A stretch of DNA of 25,597 nucleotides, taken from an uncultured Lachnospiraceae bacterium. Lineage in GTDB: Bacteria > Bacillota > Clostridia > Lachnospirales > Lachnospiraceae. Made by a program: the position numbers and the translations under genes. The notes beneath the pieces are model-generated. The model worked only from the letters and a program-made list of their open reading frames with translations, was not told the origin of the DNA and searched no databases. Below are positions 1-7,555 of the stretch, piece after piece (the stretch's first letter is position 1; every line of letters begins with the position of its first letter). The stretch is taken from assembly GCA_910588285.1 (NCBI GenBank), contig CAJUQB010000008.1, positions 1-25,597 on the forward strand. Direction: 5' to 3'.

Positions 1-607
1 CAATATAGCCGTTGACCTTGCCCAAGTCCTTCTGCTGGGCCCGGAAATACTTGCCGGACCTGGCGGCAATCCGCTTGGTGGCAAACAGCATCACCGCCAC
101 CATCACCACAGTGATAATGGTCAGTGGGATATTCAGGATAATCATACTGATAAACACGCTGACAATGGAAATCCCGCTGTTGAGCAGCTGGGGCAGACTC
201 CGGCCGATCAGCTCCCGCAGGGTATCCGTATCATTGGTATAGATGGACATGGTATCGCCGTGGGGATGGGTGTCAAAATACCGGATGGGCAGGGATTCCA
301 TATGGATAAACAGCTGGTTCCTTAAGTTCCGCATGGTACCCTGGCTCACATTCACCATAATCCGGCTGTGAAGCCAGGAACAGAAGATCCCTACCAGATA
401 CAAAGCCGCAAGCATGGCAAGGGCTTTGAGCAAGGGCCCAAAATCCGGGCTTCCCTGTCCGATCATCGGGATAATATAATCATCAATCAGGCTCTGCATA
501 AACAAGGTTCCCCGCACATTGGCAAAGGCCGCAATCACAATGCAGGCCACCACCAAGATACAGTGGGGCGTATAGTCTTTTAACAGATGCTTCATCAGAC
601 GTTTCAT
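1..607 (-). CDS. ABC transporter permease/ATP-binding protein, second half-transporter (partial, N-terminal part only)
   Basis: Reading the minus strand from the ATG at 607 gives about 202 codons and then the window ends, so only the transmembrane part of an exporter-type ABC half-transporter is present. The translation begins MKRLMKHLLKDYTPH and holds several hydrophobic helices, together with the inter-helix motif LPIRYFDTHPHGD that is typical of the first intracellular loop of type IV (exporter) ABC proteins. The ATPase domain would lie beyond the left edge. Its start codon overlaps the stop codon of the preceding half-transporter gene by one base (TAATG), which indicates translational coupling and points to a heterodimer with that protein. 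Substrate is unknown; family members with a MarR regulator usually export drugs or peptides. Confidence 0.9.
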   Translation of the reverse strand, partial: MKRLMKHLLKDYTPHCILVVACIVIAAFANVRGTLFMQSLIDDYIIPMIGQGSPDFGPLLKALAMLAALYLVGIFCSWLHSRIMVNVSQGTMRNLRNQLFIHMESLPIRYFDTHPHGDTMSIYTNDTDTLRELIGRSLPQLLNSGISIVSVFISMIILNIPLTIITVVMVAVMLFATKRIAARSGKYFRAQQKDLGKVNGYI

Positions 608-2361
608 TACGCTTCCCCTCCATTCTCGTCAAAATCGCCGCCGCCCTGGGTCTGGCTGTTGTATACATCACGGTAAATCTCATTATTCGCCAGCAGGTTT
701 TCATGGGTATCAAAGGCATCGATACGGCCATCCTCCAGTACCAGGATCCGGTCCGCATCCTGGATGCTGGAAATACGCTGGGCAATGATAAACTTGGTGG
801 TGCCCGGAATCTCCTCCCGGAAGGCCCGGCGGATCCTGGCGTCCGTGGCTGTATCCACTGCTGATGTACTGTCGTCTAAGATCAGGATCTTGGGCTTTTT
901 CAGCAATGCCCTGGCAATACAGATCCTCTGCTTCTGCCCGCCGGACACATTGGTACCGCCCTGCTCAATATAGGTATTGTACCCTTCCGGCAGCTGTGTG
1001 ATAAACTCATCGGCACAGGCCATCTTACAGGCACGGATGCACTCCTCCTCTGTAGCCTCCTTGTCGCCCCACCGGAGGTTTTCCAGGATCGTCCCGGAAA
1101 AGAGCACGTTTTTCTGCAGTACCACGGAAACCTCGTTCCGCAATGTCTCCAGGTCATAGCCCCGCACATCCTTGCCCCCCACCTTGACACAGCCAGTCTG
1201 CACATCGTAAAGGCGGCTGATGAGGTTCACAAGGCTGGACTTAGCGCTTCCGGTGCCGCCCAGGATCCCGATGGTCTCCCCTGCCTTCACATGGAAATCA
1301 ATATCCGTAAGCACCGGCTTCCCCTTGCCATAGGCAAAGGATACCTGCTCAAAATCCACGCTCCCGTCAGGAATATCAAAATCCGCATGCTCCGGGCTTA
1401 CCAGATCCGGCTCCTCCTCCAGCACCTCCGCAATACGCCTGGCGCTTGCAAGGCTTAATGTCAGCATTACAAAGATCATGGACAGCATCATCAGGCTCAT
1501 GAGGACGCTGAACACATAGGCAAAGAGGCTGGTGAGCTCCCCGGTGGTAAGGCTTCCCGCCACGATCATTTTCGCCCCGATCCAGGACAGCGCCAAAATA
1601 CAGGTGTACACCACGAACATCATGACAGGATTATTCAAAACAACCGTAGACTCGGCCTTCACAAACATCTCATAAATCTTATCCGCCGCTTTGGTGAACT
1701 TCCCGTTCTCATGCTCCTCCCGGACAAAGGCCTTCACCACGCGGATACCGGAAATATTCTCCTGGACGCTGGCATTGAGCTCATCATACCGGTCGAACAC
1801 CTTGTCAAACAGGGGCATTGCCCTCCGGCAGATGGCGAACAGGATTGGCGCCAGCACAAGGATGGCTACCACAAAGACCAGGCTCACCTTGGGGTTGATG
1901 ATAATGGCCAGCACCAGGGAGGACACCAGCATAATCGGCGCCCGGACACAGATCCGCATCACCATCTGAAATGCATTCTGGATATTGGTGACATCCGTGG
2001 TAAGGCGCGTCACCAGGCCGGCCGTGCTGAAACGGTCAATGTTGTGGAAGGAAAACTCCTGGATATGGGTAAACAGGCTGTCCCTGAGGTTGCAGGCAAA
2101 GCCGCTGGAGGCATAGGCCGCCGTCCGCCCTCCCAGAATCCCAAAAAAAAGGCTCATCGCTGCCATCACAAGCATGATGCCGCCGCAAAGAAATACATGC
2201 CCCATATCTCCCTTTTCAATTCCATCATCAATAATGGAAGCCATCACCATAGGGATCAGCACCTCCATCACAACCTCCAGCAATGTAAGCAGAGGCGTTG
2301 CAATGGTCGCCTTCCTGTACTGCCGGATCTGGGCAGCCAGAGTCTTTAACATCTTTCCCAT
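607..2361 (-). CDS. ABC transporter permease/ATP-binding protein, first half-transporter of a heterodimeric exporter
   Basis: This is a complete half-transporter of about 584 residues: an N-terminal six-helix membrane domain and a C-terminal nucleotide-binding domain. The Walker A is GGTGSAKSS, the signature is NVSGGQKQR, and the Walker B runs ILILDDSTSAVD. The residue after the Walker B aspartate is Asp, where active sites carry the catalytic Glu. That substitution is known for the degenerate-site subunit of heterodimeric exporters, and the adjacent half-transporter would supply the other site. I place the start at the ATG at 2361 because an AGAGGAG site precedes it; a longer reading to 2394 would overlap the MarR gene. 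It begins two bases after the MarR stop and ends in a TAATG overlap with the next gene, so all three are one operon. Confidence 0.95.
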   Translation of the reverse strand: MGKMLKTLAAQIRQYRKATIATPLLTLLEVVMEVLIPMVMASIIDDGIEKGDMGHVFLCGGIMLVMAAMSLFFGILGGRTAAYASSGFACNLRDSLFTHIQEFSFHNIDRFSTAGLVTRLTTDVTNIQNAFQMVMRICVRAPIMLVSSLVLAIIINPKVSLVFVVAILVLAPILFAICRRAMPLFDKVFDRYDELNASVQENISGIRVVKAFVREEHENGKFTKAADKIYEMFVKAESTVVLNNPVMMFVVYTCILALSWIGAKMIVAGSLTTGELTSLFAYVFSVLMSLMMLSMIFVMLTLSLASARRIAEVLEEEPDLVSPEHADFDIPDGSVDFEQVSFAYGKGKPVLTDIDFHVKAGETIGILGGTGSAKSSLVNLISRLYDVQTGCVKVGGKDVRGYDLETLRNEVSVVLQKNVLFSGTILENLRWGDKEATEEECIRACKMACADEFITQLPEGYNTYIEQGGTNVSGGQKQRICIARALLKKPKILILDDSTSAVDTATDARIRRAFREEIPGTTKFIIAQRISSIQDADRILVLEDGRIDAFDTHENLLANNEIYRDVYNSQTQGGGDFDENGGEA

Positions 2362-2363
2362 TA

Positions 2364-2798
2364 TTATCGCTCCTCTCTCTCTTTTAAATTGCAAAGAACC
2401 AGACTCAGCAGCTCGGACAGCCGCCGGATCTGTTCCTCTGTCATTCCTGCAGTCAGAATATGCTCCATCTCCACATGGGAGCTCTTCATCTGTTGATACA
2501 TCTTCTCCTCGTACTCCGTCAGAAAGATCAGCTTCTTCCGCTTATCCCGCTCGTCCATCTCTGTCCTCACAAAGCCCTTGTGCTCCAAACGCTGTACGAT
2601 CCCCACCACCGTTGGATGGGATACCTGGAAATATTGCTCAATCTCCTTCTGGGTAGCCATACGCCCCTCCCGGCTCCTGACATATTTCATCAGGCGTACC
2701 TGGGCGGAGGTCAGATCTGCCGGCCGGTAAATCTGGTTGGCAAGCCGCTCTGCATTCTCCTGGATCACCTTCAGCAGATAACCAATATCGCTCTGCAT
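2364..2798 (-). CDS. MarR family transcriptional regulator
   Basis: A protein of 144 residues with a MarR-type winged helix: LTSAQVRLMKYV leads into a helix-turn-helix around QKEIEQYFQVSHPTVVGIVQRL, then the wing with the family motif DERDKRKKLIFLT. The start is set at the ATG at 2798 because AGGAGGAA lies seven bases upstream; the longer frame to 2837 has no such site. It is the first gene of an operon with two ABC exporter genes. Two abutting palindromes lie just downstream of its promoter, which strongly suggests autoregulation and ligand-controlled derepression of the exporter. The inducing ligand cannot be read from the sequence. Confidence 0.93.
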   Translation of the reverse strand: MQSDIGYLLKVIQENAERLANQIYRPADLTSAQVRLMKYVRSREGRMATQKEIEQYFQVSHPTVVGIVQRLEHKGFVRTEMDERDKRKKLIFLTEYEEKMYQQMKSSHVEMEHILTAGMTEEQIRRLSELLSLVLCNLKEREER

Positions 2799-2856
2799 AT
2801 TCGTTCCTCCTGTATCTGCACATGGAAGGATGCCCAATGGGCACCCTTTTATTTTC

Positions 2857-2884
2857 TGTAGCGTGCTACATGTAGCTTGCTACA
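2857..2884 (-). promoter_or_regulatory. Tandem palindromic operator, probable MarR binding site
   Basis: Two perfect 14-bp dyads lie back to back: TGTAGCGTGCTACA (2857-2870) and TGTAGCTTGCTACA (2871-2884). They differ only in the central two bases and start at about the predicted transcription start of the MarR-ABC operon. Bound dimers here would block initiation or early elongation. Assignment to the MarR protein is inference from position and symmetry. Confidence 0.8.
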
Positions 2885-2890
2885 GTTCAT

Positions 2891-2919
2891 ATTATATGCA
2901 ATTTTGGAAAAAAATGCAA
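2891..2919 (-). promoter_or_regulatory. Promoter of the marR-ABC-ABC operon
   Basis: On the minus strand the -35 box TTGCAT (2914-2919) and the -10 box TATAAT (2891-2896) are separated by 17 bases. Transcription should start near 2884, at the edge of the tandem palindromes. The stretch around it is AT-rich and holds no other gene on the minus strand. Confidence 0.75.
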
Positions 2920-3032
2920 CTATTATTTATTTTTTAGAGATTAAATTTTTCTAAAATCCTAAAAAAAACAGTAAAAGGGTATAACTGCAGATTTTTCACA
3001 CAGACTAAGAAAAAAGCTGAAAGGAAACTGAA

Positions 3033-3239
3033 ATGGAACATAAAAACCAGAAAACAGACAACCCTCATTACTCACCTGACCTGGAATATGACTTTTTCAA
3101 AGCCAATTCTGCCACAGACTGCACCGGCGCCGTGCCGCGGCCGCCTCAGACTGACGATGAGCTGGATTCCTACCTGGATGTGTATAACTTCCTCCCCCAG
3201 TGCGCCATTGCCCGGGACAAAGGGGATGACGCCCCCTAA
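3033..3239 (+). CDS. Small hypothetical acidic protein (68 residues)
   Basis: A 68-residue ORF with a plausible ribosome-binding site (AAAGGAAA before the ATG). The product is polar and acidic, with no signal peptide or membrane helix. It contains YDFFKANSATDCTG followed by PRPPQTDDELDSYLDVYNF. I have an impression of similar short proteins with an ATDCTG-like core in Lachnospiraceae, but no function is known to me. Its TAA stop interlocks with the TAG stop of the convergent MocR-type gene, overlapping by four bases. The base composition follows codon structure, but a short ORF opposite the end of a gene could still be chance. Confidence 0.6.
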   Translation: MEHKNQKTDNPHYSPDLEYDFFKANSATDCTGAVPRPPQTDDELDSYLDVYNFLPQCAIARDKGDDAP

Positions 3240-4714
3240 GGGCGCCATCCGAACACCTGATCCAAGAGACGGATCCCTTCTGTAATCTGTTCCTCATCCA
3301 GGGCTCCATAGCCAAAAAGCAGAACCGGATGCTCCCCCCAGGGCTGCGGCTGTCCTTCGGAAATCATATATTCCCGGAGACCATACACCCGAACCCCCAG
3401 GGCCCCTGCCCGCGCCACCAGTTCCTGCTCCGGCAGGACCGGATCTGTCTCCGCCAGCACATGAAGGCCTGCCCCCTCTCCCCGAAGCCGCAAAACCCAG
3501 GGTCTCTGCCGCAGCAGAGCTGTCAGCCTGTCGTGGCGGGCCCGGTAGATGCTGCGCATCTTATTGAGGTGCCGTTCAAAATAGCCGTCCTTCATAAAAT
3601 GATACAGCATCTGCTGCTGGAGCCTGGACACAGTGGAGGAATAAAAGCCGCACCGCTCCCGGTAGGGCGCCATCAGCTCCGGGGGCAGCACCATATAGCT
3701 GACACGGATGGCCGGCGCTATACTCTTGGAAAAGGTGCCCAGATAAATCACCCTTCCGTAAGGGTCGCTCCCCTGCAGGGACGGAATGGGCTTGCCCCGG
3801 TAACGGAATTCGCTGTCATAATCATCCTCAATCAAATAGCGGCCCGGCTGCTCCCCGGCCCAGGAGAGCAGCTGGCTGCGCCGTCCCATGGGCATGACAG
3901 TCCCCAAGGGGAACTGATGGGAGGGCATCACATAGGCCACCTGCATCCCGCTCCGCTGAAGCTCCGGCAGCTCCATGCCGCTGTCATCCATGGGAATAGC
4001 TGCCACCTTCCAGCCCATATTGGAAAAAATCTGGCAGGCCTGGCGGTAGGTCGGGCTCTCCATGGCAATCCCCTTCACATCTCCAAGAAGCTGATGCAGC
4101 AGCAGAAGCAGATATTCGTTTCCCGCCCCAATGACAATCTGGGACCGATGGCAGCTGACGCCCCTGGATTGATGGAGGTAATCACAGATTGCCTGCCGCA
4201 GATTCGCCTCCCCCTGGGATTCCCCGGCCTGAAACAGCTCCTCCATGGGCTCCTGAAGCATTCGCCTGGCCGCCTTGCGCCAGGCATTCATGGAAAATTC
4301 CGGCCACTCAATGTCATTGGGGGAAAAATCATACCGGATGGAAGGCTTGTCTGTCCGGTCTTCTGCCAGTTGGCAGCGCTTCTCTAACTGCCCTTCCGGC
4401 CCCTGTCCCCCGAAGGCCTCCCGAACCGGCCGCTGTATCCCTTTTCCCCGGACAGGCTCCAGCTCCGCCAGCCGGCATACATAAAAGCCGCTGCCCCGCA
4501 GGGCCCGGACATAGCCCTCGGACAGCAGCTGATCGTAAGCCAGCTCCACGGTGCTGCGGCTGACCTGCAGAAGCTTTGCCAGAAAACGAGTAGACGGTAA
4601 TTTTTCCCCGTCGGAAATCTTACCGTCTCTGATATCGCACTTAATATACTCGTAGATCTGCTCATAGATTGGAATCCTGTCCTTGGCCCGGATCGGGATG
4701 GTTAATTCCTTCAA
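3236..4714 (-). CDS. MocR/PdxR-type regulator: GntR winged helix fused to a PLP aminotransferase domain
   Basis: A 492-residue protein with an N-terminal GntR winged helix (about residues 12-80, motif EKLPSTRFLAKLLQVSRSTV). A class I aminotransferase-like domain follows (about 130-490). The PLP-binding lysine is visible in YLGTFSKSIAP (Lys330), with the cofactor-contacting DDYDSEF near 297-303 and GAGNEYL near 196-202. Members of this family are regulators rather than enzymes; characterised ones control PLP synthesis (PdxR), GABA use (GabR) or taurine use (TauR). No pdx, gab or tau gene is nearby, so the target is open. The start is a TTG at 4714 with GAGGT upstream. It follows the DUF2225 gene by 32 bases with no terminator between, so it may be transcribed from the glnS promoter. 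Confidence 0.92.
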   Translation of the reverse strand: MKELTIPIRAKDRIPIYEQIYEYIKCDIRDGKISDGEKLPSTRFLAKLLQVSRSTVELAYDQLLSEGYVRALRGSGFYVCRLAELEPVRGKGIQRPVREAFGGQGPEGQLEKRCQLAEDRTDKPSIRYDFSPNDIEWPEFSMNAWRKAARRMLQEPMEELFQAGESQGEANLRQAICDYLHQSRGVSCHRSQIVIGAGNEYLLLLLHQLLGDVKGIAMESPTYRQACQIFSNMGWKVAAIPMDDSGMELPELQRSGMQVAYVMPSHQFPLGTVMPMGRRSQLLSWAGEQPGRYLIEDDYDSEFRYRGKPIPSLQGSDPYGRVIYLGTFSKSIAPAIRVSYMVLPPELMAPYRERCGFYSSTVSRLQQQMLYHFMKDGYFERHLNKMRSIYRARHDRLTALLRQRPWVLRLRGEGAGLHVLAETDPVLPEQELVARAGALGVRVYGLREYMISEGQPQPWGEHPVLLFGYGALDEEQITEGIRLLDQVFGWRP

Positions 4715-4746
4715 AGCTAAGACCTCTTTTCCCTTGCGCTTTCCTG

Positions 4747-5610
4747 CTACTGACGCTGGCTCCGCAGCTCTGTCAGAATCTGCTCCTTCAGCTCCAGTGC
4801 CATATCCTTCATTTTCCGGCTGGCTCCATGGGAGCTGATGACGCTGGCCAGATACTTGGAAGCCACCTCATATTTCTTGAAATGGAAGGACATATAGGCC
4901 AGAAGATAATCCATGGTGCTCTGCTCCATGCCGCAGATGGGGAACATCTCCTTGGAGCAGGCCATCACAAAGCCCTCATATGCCTGCTGGTAGAATTCCT
5001 CCGCCTCCTTCTGACAGGCTGCAATGGCCTGCTTCTCTTCCTCCGTGCCGCTGGGCATCCCCTCGATCTTGCCCCGCAGCAGCCAGGAAATCTTCAGGCA
5101 GGTGTAAGCCCGCTCGCTGACCTTGCCCCGCTTCACAATGGTGTTCATCAGTGACAGCTTGTATCGGTCGATCACGACATCATAGGAATACATCTCCTCC
5201 GGCTTTGTGGTCGTGGGCTTGAACTTTGAGGTAATCTCCTCCCGAATCAGCTTCATCTGGGCTGCTGCAATATGCTCAAAATAACGGTTCATGGCCGTGT
5301 ATCCGCAGTAGGGGCAGGATGTCACATCATATTTCAGGGTATCAATATACTGGAAACGGGGCCGCAGATCCGGGTCCGGCTCCATCCGGCGTACACGCCC
5401 GTTCTTCACCATCTTCATCGTAAAGGTCTTATCGCATACCTTACACTGAATCCGCTTCTCCAGAAGGAAATCCTCCTCGGAAGGAATCCGTTCCTCCGCT
5501 GCCTTCTGGGCTTCTGTTTTTTTATCGTTCTTGTCCTCCTCATCTTCAAAGAGACGCTTTCCCTTTGTAATGTCCAGACCGAACTTCTCCAAGCCTGACA
5601 AAAAATTCAT
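4747..5610 (-). CDS. DUF2225 family zinc-ribbon protein
   Basis: A 287-residue soluble protein. After a charged N-terminus it has two CxxC pairs (Cys56/Cys59 in CKVC and Cys99/Cys102 in CPYCGY), spaced as in a zinc ribbon. The rest is helical and resembles TPR-like repeats (for example LAYMSFHFKKYEVASKYLA, where a residue spacing of small and aromatic positions recurs). This layout matches the DUF2225 family, which is widespread in Clostridia and has no established function. It starts 40 bases after the glnS stop, preceded by GGAGGAGAAAAG, and precedes the MocR-type gene. The shared strand and short gaps suggest co-transcription with glnS. I see no sign of damage. Confidence 0.85.
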   Translation of the reverse strand: MNFLSGLEKFGLDITKGKRLFEDEEDKNDKKTEAQKAAEERIPSEEDFLLEKRIQCKVCDKTFTMKMVKNGRVRRMEPDPDLRPRFQYIDTLKYDVTSCPYCGYTAMNRYFEHIAAAQMKLIREEITSKFKPTTTKPEEMYSYDVVIDRYKLSLMNTIVKRGKVSERAYTCLKISWLLRGKIEGMPSGTEEEKQAIAACQKEAEEFYQQAYEGFVMACSKEMFPICGMEQSTMDYLLAYMSFHFKKYEVASKYLASVISSHGASRKMKDMALELKEQILTELRSQRQ

Positions 5611-5650
5611 CTTTTCTCCTCCTTTAAATAGGGTGCACTCTGCACCGGAC

Positions 5651-7330
5651 TTATTGATTCGGCAGCTTATAAGAGCTCTTCAGGGACACGATACGATTAA
5701 ATACCAACGCATCCTCCGCAGAATCTCTGGCATCCACGCAGAAAAATCCCTGGCGCACAAACTGGAAGCTGTCATAAGCCTTGGCCCCTGCCAGATTCGG
5801 CTCAACAAAACAGTTCTTCAGGATTGTCCTGGAATTGGGATTCAGGTTCAGGCTCCCATCCTCATTGTATACTCCCCGCTCCTCATCTACAATATTTTCA
5901 TACAGGCGCACCTCTACTGGAAGGGCATGGGCTGCGCTGACCCAGTGTATGGTCCCCTTCACCTTGCGGCCATCCGGGCTGTTCCCGCCCTTGGAGGCCG
6001 GATCATAGGTACAGTGGATCTCTGTAATATTGCCTTCCTCGTCCTTCTGAAAGCTTACGCAGGTCACAAAATAAGCATTCATCAGACGCACCTCATTCCC
6101 CGGAAACAACCGGAAATACTTTCGGGGCGGAACCTCCATAAAGTCCTCCCGATCGATATACAGCTCTCTGGAAAAGGGCACCTGGCGGCTGCCAAGCTCG
6201 GGATTCTCCAGATTATTGGGAACCTCCAGATACTCCACCTGGCCTTCCGGATAATTGTCAATCACTACCTTGACGGGATCCAGGGCCGCCATCATCCGCG
6301 GGCACTTCATCTTCAGATCCTCCCGGATGCAGTACTCCAGCATGGCGTAATCCACCGAGCTGTTGGACTTGGATACCCCGCACAGCTCCACAAAATTCCG
6401 GATGGACTCCGGGGTAAAGCCTCTGCGCTTCAAAGCCGCGATGGACACAAGTCTGGGATCATCCCAGCCATCCACAATACCCTCCTCCACCAGCTTCTTG
6501 ATATACCGCTTGCCAGTCACCACGTTGGTGAGGTACAGCTTGGCAAACTCAATCTGCCTGGGCGCATCCTCCGGTGTATTCTTATAGCCTGTCTCAATCA
6601 CAACCCAGTCGTAAAGGGGTCTGTGATCCTCAAACTCCAGGGTACAGATGGAATGGGTAATCCCTTCAATGGCATCCTCCAAGGGATGCGCAAAATCATA
6701 CATGGGATAAATGCACCACCGGTCCCCTGTATTGTGATGGGTCATCCGGGCCACCCGGTACAACACCGGATCCCGCATATTGATATTGGAGGAGGCCATA
6801 TCGATCCGAGCCCTTAAAACCTTGCTGCCGTCTGCAAATTCTCCGTTCTTCATCCCCTCAAACAGGGCCAGATTCTCCTCCACACTCCGGGAAGCGTAAG
6901 GATCCTCCCTGCCCGGCTCTGTCAATGTCCCACGATACTGGCGGATCTCCTCGGCGGAAAGGTCCGACACATACGCCTTCCCCTTCCGGATCAGCCCCAC
7001 CGCCGCCTCATACATCTCCTCAAAATAATCTGAGGCAAAAAACAGGCGATCCTCCCAGTCTGCTCCCAGCCATTGGACATCCGCCTTGATGGATTCCACA
7101 AATTCCGTGTCCTCCTTGGTGGGATTGGTATCATCAAACCGGAAGTTAAACTGGCCGCCATACTTCTGCGCCAGCCCATAATTCAAAAGAATGGATTTGG
7201 CATGCCCAATATGCAGGTAGCCGTTGGGCTCTGGCGGAAACCGCGTCTTCACTGTCTTACAGTGCCCCTCAGCCAAATCCTTCTCTATCATCTGCTCAAT
7301 AAAATTCCTGGAAACTGCCTCGTTTTCCAT
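5651..7330 (-). CDS. glnS: Glutaminyl-tRNA synthetase
   Basis: A 559-residue class I synthetase that charges tRNA-Gln with glutamine. The N-terminal catalytic motif PPEPNGYLHIGHAKS (HIGH at 40-43) is specific to GlnRS, as opposed to GluRS. The second class I motif, normally MSKRK, reads TGKRY here (lysine 274 kept), just before the conserved LVEEGIVDGWDDPR. The C-terminal half is the anticodon-binding beta-barrel domain (for example YIDREDFMEVPPRKYFRL). Length is normal for bacterial GlnRS. The start ATG has AGGAGGAA upstream. Most Firmicutes lack GlnRS and make Gln-tRNA by amidation of Glu-tRNA, so this gene defines a sublineage and probably has a transfer history. It has its own consensus promoter and a leader hairpin. 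Confidence 0.97.
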   Translation of the reverse strand: MENEAVSRNFIEQMIEKDLAEGHCKTVKTRFPPEPNGYLHIGHAKSILLNYGLAQKYGGQFNFRFDDTNPTKEDTEFVESIKADVQWLGADWEDRLFFASDYFEEMYEAAVGLIRKGKAYVSDLSAEEIRQYRGTLTEPGREDPYASRSVEENLALFEGMKNGEFADGSKVLRARIDMASSNINMRDPVLYRVARMTHHNTGDRWCIYPMYDFAHPLEDAIEGITHSICTLEFEDHRPLYDWVVIETGYKNTPEDAPRQIEFAKLYLTNVVTGKRYIKKLVEEGIVDGWDDPRLVSIAALKRRGFTPESIRNFVELCGVSKSNSSVDYAMLEYCIREDLKMKCPRMMAALDPVKVVIDNYPEGQVEYLEVPNNLENPELGSRQVPFSRELYIDREDFMEVPPRKYFRLFPGNEVRLMNAYFVTCVSFQKDEEGNITEIHCTYDPASKGGNSPDGRKVKGTIHWVSAAHALPVEVRLYENIVDEERGVYNEDGSLNLNPNSRTILKNCFVEPNLAGAKAYDSFQFVRQGFFCVDARDSAEDALVFNRIVSLKSSYKLPNQ

Positions 7331-7392
7331 CTGGTTCCTCCTAAATCATTTTTATCGCTTTTCTTGAAATCTTATGACTTTTTCATAATATG

Positions 7393-7425
7393 AAAAAAGG
7401 GACTTTTCCTGTTCCGTCCCTTTTT
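7393..7425 (-). terminator. Terminator hairpin in the glnS leader
   Basis: On the minus strand AAAAAGGGAC pairs with GTCCCTTTTTT across a 12-base loop, ending in a T-run. It lies downstream of the glnS promoter, so it can end transcripts coming from the rhomboid-like gene and also attenuate glnS itself. It is symmetric enough to work in both directions. A second AT-rich inverted repeat (about 7377-7398, TTTTTCATA/TATGAAAAA) shares its T-run. Confidence 0.75.
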
Positions 7426-7437
7426 AACATTACTTCT

Positions 7438-7466
7438 ATTATAAAATTTCCTCAGGCATTTGTCAA
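7438..7466 (-). promoter_or_regulatory. Consensus promoter of glnS
   Basis: On the minus strand TTGACA (7461-7466) and TATAAT (7438-7443) are spaced by exactly 17 bases, a perfect housekeeping-sigma promoter. Transcription should start near 7431, leaving a leader of about 100 bases that begins with the terminator-like hairpin. Confidence 0.88.
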
Positions 7467-7469
7467 TTT

Positions 7470-7555
7470 CTATTTTTTTTGCTCATGGGTAAACAGATAT
7501 TCCTGGCAATATCTATTTTTTGTGCTCATGGGTAAACAGATGCTCCTGGCAATAC
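7470..7555 (-). repeat. 43-bp tandem duplication of a gene 3' end, including the stop codon
   Basis: Copy 2 (7513-7555) is the end of the rhomboid-like gene and encodes YCQEHLFTHEHKK and the stop. Copy 1 (7470-7512), immediately downstream, would encode YCQEYLFTHEQKK and a stop. The two differ at four or so positions, two of them silent (TAC/TAT, GAG/GAA). The glnS -35 box begins just beyond copy 1. Confidence 0.9.

Noticed and set aside
5531..6817. A 428-codon plus-strand open frame opposite glnS
   Set aside because: It lies antisense to a clear synthetase gene and shows no domain or ribosome site.
7331..7430. T-box riboswitch upstream of glnS
   Set aside because: The leader is too short and I find no T-box core sequence or specifier stem; only simple hairpins are present.
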